DNA from: Bicyclus anynana | Taxonomy: Eukaryota; Arthropoda; Insecta; Lepidoptera; Nymphalidae | NCBI RefSeq assembly: GCF_947172395.1 | Contig: NC_069100.1 | Span: 12,428,109-12,492,108, forward strand | DNA: 64,000 nt | Reading direction: 5' to 3' | In this document: one piece after another, positions 53,325 through 63,727 of the stretch | Position numbering within the stretch: position 1 is the first letter of the stretch | How the letters are laid out: every line of letters starts with the position of its first letter | Program-made: the position numbers and the translations under genes | The notes under the pieces: generated by a model | What the model saw: only the letters and a program-made list of their open reading frames with translations | What the model was told of the DNA's origin: nothing | Databases searched by the model: none

Positions 53325-53680
53325 TATACAATAAGTATTTAGTATATTGTTACATAGTAGCCATTTTTAACAATAGCGTAATGAAATTAAGTGGGGCACC
53401 CTAGCATGACGCTAATTATAATTTAGGGACCTTTGTATATTATATATTCTTGTCTCACAAGGCTTTTATTTAACTTCCCCTGTTACGCCAGCCACAGACT
53501 ATCAAGTTTATCACCAAATTTGCAGCGCGCTGAGGGGTTTGCGTTGTGAATATCGAAACCGCACCAATAACTAGTTTTCGATATTTTTAGTCCAGCAAAA
53601 TAATAGAGCAACACTTTACAGGGCGTGCAAGGAACATTTTTTTTAAATGAAAGATAGACAGACATTTTTTTAAATTGGCA

Positions 53681-53863
53681 GTAGAGGGAAGAAAATTCCC
53701 AGTGATGCAAGTTTCCTCAAAACTACACACGTAGAGGGAAGAAAATTCCCGGTGATGCAAGTTTCCTCACAACTACACATGTAGAGGGAAGAAAATTCCC
53801 AGTGATGCAAGTTTCCTCACGATGCTTTTCCTTCACCGTTTGAGACTAGTTGAATAGTAATTG
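53681..53863 (-). repeat. 50-bp segment of SINE A triplicated in tandem
   Basis: Units at 53681, 53731 and 53781 each begin 'gtagagggaagaaaattccc' and contain 'gatgcaagtttcctca'. The third runs into the normal SINE A sequence 'cttcaccgtttgagac'. Confidence 0.88.
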
Positions 53864-54810
53864 CATTTTATGAGGGAAAATGCGCTATTGATTCTTAGAA
53901 ACAGCTCCGATTTTGATGATTTTTTTTTCGTTAAGTTTAGTTTTTGATATTATTATTATTATTTTTTAATATACACACAGCTTATTTATTTATATACATT
54001 ACTAATAGAACGAAAGCTTGTATGGCCAGATCTTTAAGCATTTTATAAAAGCTAGTGTCTATCAGACCACAGACATGGCTTAGGAATGTACATTTAGGGT
54101 TCATTTACACGAGCAGCACGTTGCCAAAGGCAGCTGGCAACTGCTACCGACGATTTAAAATCAGAAACCTTTAGGAGTGGGGACGGAGGACTCATTTCAG
54201 TTAGTAAAATGACAAATGCAACTGTCACTGAAATGTTATTTTACTAGTAAGACTATAGAGACTCTCATAATTTGTCATGTAATTTTAACGTTAGATTATC
54301 AACTCTATTATTAAAGAGATGCAAGAATTGGTTCATCAAAATCGGTTCAGTGATTGCTGTGAATAAATTAGCGACGACAAGCGATTAGTACGCATTAACA
54401 AAGAAACTAATTCGCGCCACGCGTGAGAGGGAACGAGCGAACTGACCGCGGGGGGTAGTCACAATATTTAGTTTAGGGCGATGGGTTCGCGATGTGGGAA
54501 TATGTTCTGGCAATTTTTTGGATGTGGTACTTTTGACATGTATCTTTGTATTCATAAAATTCGTCAAAAATTACATAGGTTTTAAGAAAGAAGATAAAGA
54601 AAGAAAAAACATTTATTTAACAAAAAAAGGTTTCAGTGGAGATATCAAAATAAAACTGATAACAGATTATGAAAACTGGATATGGAATAACACTTATTGA
54701 TATATTCTATAACAGTAGAATATGTGAAAAAACATAATGAATATTTTATGCTGAGAAAATTTACATACATTATTTATTTATTTTAAATAACTGCTCAAAT
54801 TCTGCAAACT

Positions 54811-54940
54811 GCTTAATTCTCTGAGTGTGTGAAGTCTGCCAATCCGCATTGGGCCAGCGTGGTGGACTATTGGCCTAACCCTTCTCATTCTGAGAAGAGA
54901 CTCGTGCTCAGCAGTGAGCCGAATATGGGTTGATGACGAC
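54811..54940 (+). mobile_element. SINE family A, 3' third
   Basis: 'gcttaattctctgagtgtgt' to 'gaatatgggttgatgacgac'. Confidence 0.85.
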
Positions 54941-55177
54941 GAACTGCTCAAATACCCATTACAATTGTTATTTTAATGGTGTAAATCACACAGTAGGTTA
55001 GTGACGAATTTTTTTTTCAATGACTTGCAGACGTCCCGTGGTAATATAGGGTAAACATATTGCCTATGTTACTCGGCATAAACAAATCTTATCTCTTCAT
55101 AATATTAATTTAGAAAAGACTTGCTTTCGGCAAGACTAACCAAATGCGTTAATTACTCGTAATTTGAAACTAGTTTA

Positions 55178-55233
55178 TTTTCATAGCAATTCTTATGCTA
55201 ACCCAGTGGTTAGCATAAGAATTGCTATGAAAA
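55178..55233. repeat. perfect hairpin, 26-bp arms
   Basis: Arms 55178-55203 and 55208-55233, loop cagt. The left arm starts 'ttttcatagcaattcttatg'. Confidence 0.92.
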
Positions 55234-55237
55234 TAAA

Positions 55238-55395
55238 ACCCATATTCGGCTCACTGCTGAGCTCGAGTCTCCTCTCAGAATGCGGATTGGCAGACTTCGT
55301 GCACGCAGGAAAAATTAAGAAAATTCTCTGGTATGCAGGTTCACGATGTTTTTCCTTCACCGTTTGAGACACGTGATATTTAATTTCTTAAAATG
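55238..55395 (-). mobile_element. SINE family A with internal deletion
   Basis: Tail side 'cccatattcggctcactgct', then a jump from 'ctctcagaatg' to 'cggattggcagacttc', ending near 'cttaaaatgc'. It lies between two hairpins. Confidence 0.82.
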
Positions 55396-55483
55396 CAATG
55401 AGAATGTTTGGATATGGCAATGAGAATGTTTGGATATGGCAGTCTTTGCCAGTGGCAAAGACTGCCATATCCAAACATTCTCA
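55396..55483. repeat. 22-bp direct duplication followed by a 30-bp perfect hairpin
   Basis: Units 55396-55417 and 55418-55439 are identical ('caatgagaatgtttggatat..'). The second unit is also part of arm 55421-55450, whose complement is 55454-55483 with a 3-nt loop. Confidence 0.92.
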
Positions 55484-55775
55484 CATCCTGAGTAAAATTA
55501 AATAGGCTTAGCACATATCATCGCTTCTCGTGGGATACTAAAGGCGATAGTATGAAATCAGCCTAATTTCATTACATTTCGTTCATTAAGTTTTTTTGGG
55601 GATAATTGAATTCTTAGTGCTTTTTATGCTTAGTGGCAGTTGATGAAATATAGACTCTATATTTCTTTTATTAATTAATATCGATATATTTTGGACCCTT
55701 ATTCCATGTACCCAGTACACGAATTGTATCGAATCGATTGTCAAGAAATTCCCTACATCCACAAACACACACTCA

Positions 55776-55865
55776 ACACACAAGTCCTGGACTATGCTCG
55801 GAGTTTTTCTCTCTATCACGCGATGGACCCGGCACCCGCACTGTGAATCCATGGATTGCTAAGAT
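55776..55865 (-). repeat. inverted copy of the 30000-30080 repeat
   Basis: 'aagtcctggactatgctcgg' to 'cactgtgaatccatgg' in reverse. Confidence 0.7.
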
Positions 55866-55914
55866 ATTCGTCTCTTTAATATGAGTCAACTACCCTATTA
55901 AATTACATCATGGT

Positions 55915-56345
55915 CGTTACCATCATATCAGCCGATGGACGTCTACTGCAGGAGAAAGGCCTTTTGTAGGGACTTCCAAACATCATGATACTGAGCCGCG
56001 GCTCGCTTGATGCCGTCAGTCTACTTGGTTCTTCTAGGGTTTCTAGTGAGGGCCAGTCGAGCACCTTGGGACCCCAAAGGCTTTTCGAACTATGTGCCCT
56101 GCCCACTTCAGTTTCGCGGCTCGTTGAGCTATGTCGGTGGCTTTGGTTCTTCTACGGACCTCCTCCTCAATTACCCAGGGATACTCCGAGCATAGCTCGT
56201 TCCATCGCCCGCTGTGTGACTCTTAGCCTTCTTGTAAGGCCCATAGTTAGCGACCAAGTCTCGGAACCAGCATCACTAGCAACACGCACTGTTTGAAGAC
56301 TTTTGTTTTCAGACACTGAGGAATTTTGGACGAAGGTTAGAGTAA
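55915..56345 (-). pseudogene. RTE-type C-terminal fragment
   Basis: The minus strand gives GSETWSLTMGLTRRLRVTQR, AMERAMLGVSL and, after shifts, 'WGPKVL'. The left end is the family's 3' UTR (cagccgatggacgtctactg in reverse). Confidence 0.85.
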
Positions 56346-56576
56346 AGTTGGACTGTACATTACACCGACAAATATATTTACCCTTCGCACTGAAATACTG
56401 CAATAAACATGGCAGTAGGAAGTACTTCTGACCTGCTCTACCACAAAGAGCTTACCTCATATGATAATCATTTTTGTTACTTTTTAGATACACGAGAAGT
56501 ATATCTAAAAAGTAACTTTTGGGTTATGGGTCTATTTATATTTATAACTCTGATCTGATTGTGCCGTAGGCTCTTT

Positions 56577-56697
56577 AATGGGATCTCAGCGGCGTCACCG
56601 GGGGTTTGGGTAAGTGCTGAAGCATCGCTTGATGCGGGCCCGAAGACAGAAGCAGAAGCGATGGGAGACAACTAAGGGTGTCTCCTCTGAGACTATT
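56577..56697 (-). mobile_element. retroposon family C fragment
   Basis: 'cggcgtcaccgggggtttgg' to 'gggtgtctcctctgagact'. Confidence 0.8.
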
Positions 56698-57205
56698 TAC
56701 TCTGTCTATTTCACTTGAACAGATGAAAAACGAAATGTTCCTCAAAACAACTTTAAAAAAAATAATTTGTGATAATTGCATATTTCGCAAAAAGACGACA
56801 AATCCTAGCGATGGTCAATGACAGCGATATCATAGCATAACTAATCAATCAAATCGCAAATTCATAATGAAGTTCCGCAAAGTTGCCTGCTTCTATTCAA
56901 CACAGATCAAACTTATAACACCCTACTTTACACCGGGGGCTAAATATACGCAACGAGACGCAAGTGTGACGTCACATGAGCCTATTTCGCTATACAGCAG
57001 TTATTTTAATACAATTACCTACCGCTAGCCCGCCACGCGCCCTGCGCTGGGATCATTCCGACTCGGTTGATGGGAACCGTATTGTGATGCTAGTGTAAGT
57101 GTGATTGAATGGACTTACAGAATGATTCTTTTGTTATTAGAGAATACTTTGATCCTAATAGGTATATCCCTATGACACTACTATTATAAACGTGAAAGTT
57201 CATAT

Positions 57206-57472
57206 ATTTTTTTAATTCTTTACAAGCCCTTGAATACAATCTCACCTGATGGTCAGTGTTTATGCTATCCAAGATGGATGAAAATCCCTTTATTTTTCTA
57301 CACGACATCGTACCAGAACGCTAAATTACAGGTAGGATGATAATAAACCACGGCCGAAGCCTTCCATCAGCCACACCTGGATCAATTAAGAAAATCTCAA
57401 TCGGCCCAGCCGGGGATCGAATCCTGGACCTTCGTCTTGTAAATCCACCGCGCATACTACGCCACGGAGGCC
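57206..57472 (-). mobile_element. SINE family B, near full length
   Basis: Tail, centre (cctttatttttctacacgac), and tRNA-like head 'ggggatcgaatcc ... gccacggaggcc'. Confidence 0.88.
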
Positions 57473-57474
57473 GA

Positions 57475-58430
57475 AAAAGTGTTTTTGACTCCATCGACCC
57501 TGTACCCCAATTTTCAAAAACTTCTAAAGCTAGACGGTGTTATTAAAGTGCAAACATCCAAAATTATAAAAGCACACCGCCTAATCGCCTCGGCGGTATT
57601 TTTTTTTTATTTTTTGCCGATTTTTCGGTTTCTAAATGACACGCAAGGTTCGAAAATCCAAAATTATATCTTCGGATGCCGGGCATCTATAATTTGGGAC
57701 TATAATTCTGGACATTTTTTTGTTTGTTTGTACGTAATTACGTTTTGTCCGACCGTCGACAGATCTTTCCGGTTTTTTTTGGACTTCCATTTTTTTTTTC
57801 GGCGTGGACACTCACGCTACTTGAACGGACGATGATTTTCTTTTTTTTGTAAACATCGAGTTATCAAGTGACTTTGAAAAAGCTTTTCGCGCATTTTCAA
57901 TTAGGTAGATATTTTATTTGCTATAAGTACATTAAATTAGGTAAGTCTGTAAATTTGGACGTAGGGGCTATCTACGAAACTGTTCAAGCGAAATAAAACT
58001 TTTCAGAATGCAGAAAAATGGAAAACTAATTTACATTATCGACGAGTAAGGTACTACGGGCTATTCCTATAAGTAGATTTTATACTGAAAAGTAAATTTT
58101 CAATACGAAATTGAACCAAAAGCCAATCAATTAAACCAAAAGTGAACTAAAGTAAGTAAAATTACTAAGTAGATCATTAACGATTGATTTGAAACTTAGA
58201 CCCACCATACTGTTTTAATGTGGAGTTGCGGGACTTGGTTTAAAATGTTTTGATCTTACGATCCCTATCATTAAAGTATGTTCATGATTATGATACTTGT
58301 GTGATGGGGTGTAATTCCATTACACCACCATACTTCCTAACGAGGGTAGAAATAACTAAGATTTTAATCGCCATTCAGGACTCAAACCCAAGACTTCATG
58401 ATTTGTGAATGCACAGGGGCTGTAGCATTG
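57475..58430. other. AT-rich stretch with no supported gene
   Basis: The plus-strand ORF at 57479-57835 (118 aa) has no recognised domain and crosses T-runs; I do not call it a gene. Confidence 0.4.
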
Positions 58431-58433
58431 TGG

Positions 58434-58573
58434 CACGTCGATTCTATGTCTACAAACGCTAACGCTTCGAAAACTCAAAAAAATATCGAAATATCATTTG
58501 CTATAGACAGATCACACGAGTTTAGTTAGTTTTCGAAGCGTTAGCGTTTGTAGAAAAAGAATTGACGTACCAT
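58434..58573. mobile_element. foldback MITE with 27-bp perfect inverted arms
   Basis: Arms 58449-58475 and 58528-58554 (tctacaaacgctaacgcttc...). Outer sequence cacgtcgattct/agaattgacgtac extends the repeat imperfectly. Confidence 0.85.
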
Positions 58574-59100
58574 ATGGCTAGATATTTTGAGTTTGACTAA
58601 AACTAAATAGGATACAGAGCTGTTACTTACCTGTCCCATAAATAAATTAAAAAAAAAATAAAAAACAAAACAACAGAAAGTACAAGAAACAAGTACCCCG
58701 ATACAGAACAATACAAAAGACACTGTTGGAAACACTAAAAACAATCTAAAACATCCCCCGATAAAAAAAATACCAATGGCAGATGGCATAATTAACTCGC
58801 GGTTGCAACAGGAAACCAAGATGGCGGGGTAAATTAAAACAATGGCGGCTGAAACAAAAGAGCGCTCAAGCGCTCGCAGCGAGTGCTCGAGTTTCGCTCG
58901 AGAGTGCTCGAACAATTTGCCGCGAGCGAGACTGCGCTGTGTGTGTATTTTCGAGATTATTCTCAACTTCACGAGATATTTTTAATCGATATCGCACGTA
59001 GGTATACGATTTTCCCGTTTACGTAACTTTTCTACTTGGATTGCAAGCAAACCCATCATCATTTCCATTTAAGCCGAGATCCAAGTTTCATAGAACAAAC
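58574..59100. other. stretch with a CG-rich 'gctcgag' patch
   Basis: 58855-58935 is built of overlapping 'gctcgcagcgagtgctcgag'-like palindromes. The long minus-strand ORF here is not recognised. Confidence 0.4.
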
Positions 59101-59104
59101 CTTT

Positions 59105-59764
59105 AAGTCTCGTATCCACTTGGCAACATTTGACATGGGACATGTTGCAACCAAGCAAAGAAGATACCTTTAAGTCTCTTATCCACTAGGTAATAGGTAT
59201 TGGCGCGCGCAACATATTGGTGAGCCATGAAAGCCCAGTGGATGTGACATGTGCCTTCAGAGGGCGTAGGCTCGCATCTGGTCCGGGGCATGTACCACCA
59301 ACTTTTCAGTTACCTATGTGTATTCTAAGAAATTAAATATCACGTGTTTCAAACGGTGAAGGAAAAACATCGTGAGGAAACCTGTCTAGTGTGTGAAGTC
59401 TGTCAATCCGCATTGGGCCAGCGTGGTGGACTATTGGCCTAATCCCTCTCATTCTGAGAGGAAGCTCGTTCTTCGAGCCGAAAATAGGTTGCTAGATGAT
59501 GATGATGAACATATTGCACAACCTTATTGCACATGGCAACGCGAAACTTTATCAAATGTCTGTCCACGTCGTCAGCAGCACGCAACATGCATACATTATT
59601 ACACCAGTACTTACTTGATGCTCAATTGCATATTCTGGAAAAATACAACCCAACCAACTACTATACGTCGCACAACCCAACCAACTACTGTACGTTGTGC
59701 AAAGTTGCTGATCAGAGAGCGTCAAGTGTTGTGCGTTAATTGTTGCCTAGTGGATACGAGGCTT
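59105..59764. mobile_element. MITE-like element with 23-bp ends, hosting a SINE A
   Basis: Left end 'aagtctcgtatccacttggc' and right end (reverse complement) 'aagcctcgtatccactaggc' match at 21 of 23 positions. SINE A 59226-59508 sits inside, so the original element was about 375 bp. Confidence 0.75.
59226..59508 (+). mobile_element. SINE family A inside the MITE
   Basis: Head 'catgaaagcccagtggatgt', degenerate B box, body, end 'gcgagccg..' region and (GAT)n tail. Confidence 0.85.
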
Positions 59765-60408
59765 TTGAGAGACATTTCATTTGTCCTGTTATTCGGTCAA
59801 TTGACAATTGGTCCTTTCGGACCAAGGCGCGTTTGGAACACTCGTAACTTTAGTTTTAAGTTTTCGACTATTATTACCACCATTAGATTAAATTAAATTA
59901 TACCATAATCTTGAACTTTCAAAAGTGCTTGTAAACTAAGCCTAATTGAAATAAATGAATTTTAACTTTTGACTTTTGACAAAAGCAGATCTTTGTTTAC
60001 ACAAAATCCGATGACGTCCCATTAAAGGCTACAATACATGATTGGAAGAAAATTAGTAGTAATAAATAGAAATTTTTCTCTCGTCCGGGGAGTACTACAG
60101 CCCCTGTTTATTTCTGCCAAATAAACATGGACACATAGTATTGCTGTGTTCCGGTCTGAAAGGTATGTTTGTTGGTATAATTACAGACATATGAAGATTA
60201 ACACCACTACGTACGTGTCAGGAGAATGGACACAGGGCGGATTTTGCTTGACGTTGTTCTTCCATGCTCTACGAAGAGACTTTGGTTTTCCTCTTACTAT
60301 CTCCGTCACCTTGGTGACCTCGTCCTTACCATGGTCCGTTAATTATTCCTCGTTATTAACAATGCAATGACCTCTTTTCTCCCATATCATCAACAAACCA
60401 TTTTCAGG

Positions 60409-60800
60409 TCACTGTTGGCACGAGTCTCTTCTCAGAACAAGAGGGTTAGGCTAATAGTCCACCACGCTGGCCCAATGCGGATTGGCAAACTTCACAGACC
60501 AAGAGAATCAATGATAATTTTATACTATAGATCGGTTACGTCCCTACAAAATCCCTTTAATTCCATTATTTATTTTATTAAGTTTTTAAACTTTCTAACA
60601 CAACTTGACATTGTAGATTTATATAGGTATAAGTTGTTGACCACAACTAACATTGAGATGTGGAAATTTCCTCTTTTGAGCGCCTCATTTCTCATCTAAC
60701 AGTATTTAACATCATTAAAGAAAATTTAGAAAATTCTCAGGTTCGCAGGTATGCAGGTTTCCTCACGATATTTTTCCTTCGCCGTTTAGGACAAGTGATA
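60409..60800 (-). mobile_element. SINE family A split by another repeat
   Basis: 60409-60507 (gagtctcttctcagaacaag ... cacagaccaagagaat) and 60720-60800 (gaaaattctcaggttcgcag ... ccttcgccgttt) are consecutive parts. 60510-60720 between them matches 47455-47850 in reverse. Confidence 0.8.
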
Positions 60801-61440
60801 ATAGGCTTGATTTTAACTTGGTACCAGTAAAAGTCTTATCAATATAGGTAAAGCTGTTCAGATATTAGCCGGAACAAACAGACAGACAGACATAAATATA
60901 GATTTTTGAGTCGTAGACCCCTTGCCATGTTTTACCGTGTTGGGTAGACCCCCTACTAAGCTGATATTGATTTTCTGTATCCTACAACTTACACAATTTT
61001 ATAAACATATATAATAAATTCTTGTCTCCATTGGTACTTTTAAAATAATGTTCATGTTTTCATATTATAACATAGTATGACGTGTGAAAATAGGTACTAT
61101 CAGTGTATGTGTTGAGATCCACTATCGCGGACACTCATTTTATAGGCCCCCAAATTTTTTTTCGCTGACATAGACCCTTTGCATTTTGTCATAGACCCCA
61201 GAGGTCGATACTACTTTGGGAATCACTGATTTCCTCACGATATTTAACTTTAAAGGCAGAAATTAAAATTGTATTAATTTGTATAGATTCCTGTTTAATA
61301 AAGCGAAAATTTCATGTGTTAGCTATCCTTCTAATGCTATCTACGTGGAGTTTGTTATAGGATAATTATTTAAATGTGATTCTCTCTTATGTTACTTTTT
61401 TAATTTGAATACATAACGAAAAGGCTGCGTATCCACAATT
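60801..61440. other. AT-rich stretch, probable repeat debris
   Basis: 'tagaccccttgccatg', 'gtagaccccctactaag' and 'catagaccccagaggtcgat' are spaced copies of a 'tagaccc' motif. No coding seen. Confidence 0.4.
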
Positions 61441-61474
61441 CTCGGATATCTTTATAAAACAAATACATAATTGG

Positions 61475-61550
61475 AGGCGCGGCGCCCCGCGTCGCGTTGC
61501 CATGGCAACCGACGGGGCGGGCGGCATTCAAAGCAGCGGTGGTACGTGGA
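61475..61550. promoter_or_regulatory. GC-rich patch with a perfect RFX X-box palindrome
   Basis: 61496-61509 reads GTTGCCATGGCAAC, the ideal RFX-family X-box (two inverted GTTGCC half-sites). It lies in a short 'ggcgcggcgccccgcg' GC-rich patch in AT-rich DNA. RFX sites are known in promoters of ciliary genes. No first exon is identified next to it. Confidence 0.55.
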
Positions 61551-61976
61551 AATTCTCTGCCTATTATTTTCTTTATATTGTTTACTCTTATATACTAAGT
61601 TTGTAGGTATGATATAAATATTACTGTGGATAATTACTTACTTTTTCATCGTATTATTATCATTTATCAGCTGACTAGCTGCACTTACTCGCGAAAAATA
61701 AGTATGTACGTAGTTTAATTTTTCCGGAATAAAGCCCATGTTTTAGTTCAAGTTATAATCTATAGTCGCGGTGTGAAAGAGCAAGACGTTAATGGTAGCT
61801 GAAGTAAGAAACGAACATTTTTGATTCGAATTTATTTATATGACCATATTTATCAATAATAGTTTCGTTGTGTCGCGTATCAAATTCATTCCGTCACGAT
61901 TTTTCCCCCTGTAGACCAGGAGAATTGGGATTATTGATCTCCAATCTGCGGAATAAATCCTAGTGAGCTGAATTTT

Positions 61977-62200
61977 TAAGCGACTTCAAAAAAAGGAAGA
62001 GGCTCTCACTGAAACTTTTTCTTCTTTTTTGAAAACACCTGAACCGATTTGAAAAAATTTTTTTTTGTTTGAAAGGGTCTATATATACTTTCCAGTTGGT
62101 TCCATAGTAGTCATGTCGGGATCTGATGATGGAATATTGGAGAAATCTAGGGGAACTTTCAAAAATAATAGAGGCAACCAGTGCGTTTGATAATTTTTTT
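61977..62200 (+). repeat. dispersed repeat, inverse of 35655-35865
   Basis: 'cttcaaaaaaaggaagaggc', 'cctgaaccgatttgaaaaaa' and 'ctttccagttggttccatag' recur in reverse at 35.7-35.9 kb. Confidence 0.7.
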
Positions 62201-62224
62201 TAAGTATTTTAATGCACTACAATT

Positions 62225-62830
62225 TAATGAAGGTCTGGTGTCGATCTGATGATGGAGCCGAAGCACTCCGAGGGAAGTCCTCATTGATGTGCAGCAGTTA
62301 CCTTTGGACTTAATTACTTACTGTCATTAAGGATCTGGTGATAGAGACGAGGGACAGTTAAGGGAACTCCTCAACGATTTACAGTAGCTACCTTGTGTTT
62401 GGGCTTGGTTAATTTGTGTTGATGAAAGTTTTACATCTAGATAAGTTGTGACTGTCATTAAGGGTCTGGTGATGGGGACGAGGGACAGTTAATGGAACTC
62501 CTCAACGATTTACAGTAGCTACCTTGTGTTTGGGCTTGGTTAATTTGTGTTGATGAAAGTTTTACATCTAGATAAGTTGTGACTGTCATTAAGGGTCTGG
62601 TGATGGGGACGAGGGACAGTTAATGGAACTCCTCAACGGTTTACAGTAGCTACCTTGTGTTTGGGCTTGATTAATTTGTATTGATGAACATCTAGATATG
62701 TTGTGACTGTCATTAGGGGTCTAGTGATGGAGACGAAGGACAGCTAAGGGAACTCCTTACCGGCGCACAGTAGCTATCTTGTGATTGGGCTTGATTATGT
62801 TATATTTATAAGAACTTTACATTTATATGG
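62225..62830 (+). repeat. tandem array, unit about 131 bp, 4-5 copies
   Basis: 'ctgtcattaagg(g/a)tctggtgatg' starts at 62321, 62452, 62583 and 62707 (spacings 131, 131, 124). Partial, older units flank it from about 62225 and to about 62830. The two central units are nearly identical. Confidence 0.92.
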
Positions 62831-63024
62831 GTCGTGACTTAAAAACACTCAACTACAAAAAACTACTTACTAAAGACAGTCAAGGTTACTCTTCAACAAT
62901 GTACAGTGATTGGGCTTTATTAATTTATATTGATGTTAACTTTTCACCTTTTGGTTGTGAGGTCATTTTAAAAATTGATTATTGTAGATCGTCGTCGTTA
63001 TTTGTCTGTAAAATAAACTATTTT

Positions 63025-63205
63025 CAGAGAAGAGAGCTGGGAATAAAACATAGTCTATGACACATAATTAACGTGTCTTTCTATTAATAAAAGAATTATT
63101 AAAATCGGTTCAGTAGATCAAGAGATTAGGGGATAATCTCTTGATCTACTGAAGGTGTGTGGTTGAAGGGGGTTTACACCAAGTTTCACGCGGATGAAGT
63201 CGCCG
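63025..63205. mobile_element. Helitron-like relic with an internal palindrome
   Basis: 'ggttcagtagatcaagagat' and 'acgcggatgaagtcgcc' are Helitron-family words. A perfect inverted pair of 20 bp occupies 63109-63153 with a 5-nt loop. Confidence 0.7.
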
Positions 63206-63254
63206 TAAAGTAATCTAATATTTATGATGAAGTAAAAATATTTTCTGATTTAAG

Positions 63255-63455
63255 GCTATTTGCTGATGGACGTTGGGGTCCCAAGGTGCTGGAATGGCGA
63301 CCTCGCACCGGAAAACCCAATGTTGGTCGACCTCCCACTAAATTGACTAAGGACATTAAGCGTTGCAGGGAACCGCTGGATGCTAGTGGCCCAAGACCAA
63401 TTTGTTTGGAAGTCCATGCAAGAGGTCATATCCAGCAAGCAGTCCATGAGCTTTT
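63255..63455 (+). pseudogene. RTE-type C-terminal fragment
   Basis: The plus-strand frame reads MLEWRPRTGKPNVGRPPTKL, then TKDIKR and, shifted, the final tail. It is the family's 'KVLEWRPRTGK..VGRPPTRW.DDIKR' end. Confidence 0.85.
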
Positions 63456-63727
63456 AATAATGATGAAAATATTTGCCGACAAAAACAATTTAAAAAATTC
63501 CCTTTCCCCATTATACATAGTGATCGAAACAGCGGAGCCGCGTTTACAGCGTAGGTAAGTACCTATAGATACCTTGCTATAGCTATACGTAGCTATGCTA
63601 TACAAGTGCTCGAGCGAAATGAAAAAGCGGGTTTACATTTCTCCTTCACTTTTTGAGTTTCATTGGAACTCATTGTTGCTGGCAGTACGTTTTGCTGTGA
63701 TGTTAGGGAGACTCCACACCTGACGTG

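Noticed and set aside
53681..53825. CRISPR-like direct repeats
   Set aside because: Contiguous 50-bp SINE-derived units, no spacers.
57479..57835. 118-aa plus-strand protein
   Set aside because: No domain, crosses homopolymer T runs, no splice or repeat-free context that supports a gene.
58541..58972. 143-aa minus-strand protein with hydrophobic segments
   Set aside because: Overlaps the foldback MITE and T-rich runs; hydrophobicity follows from base composition.
59393..59896. 167-aa plus-strand protein
   Set aside because: Runs from a SINE A tail through the MITE end; the frame is accidental.
62225..62830. CRISPR array
   Set aside because: Units are contiguous tandem repeats of about 131 bp without unique spacers, in eukaryotic DNA.
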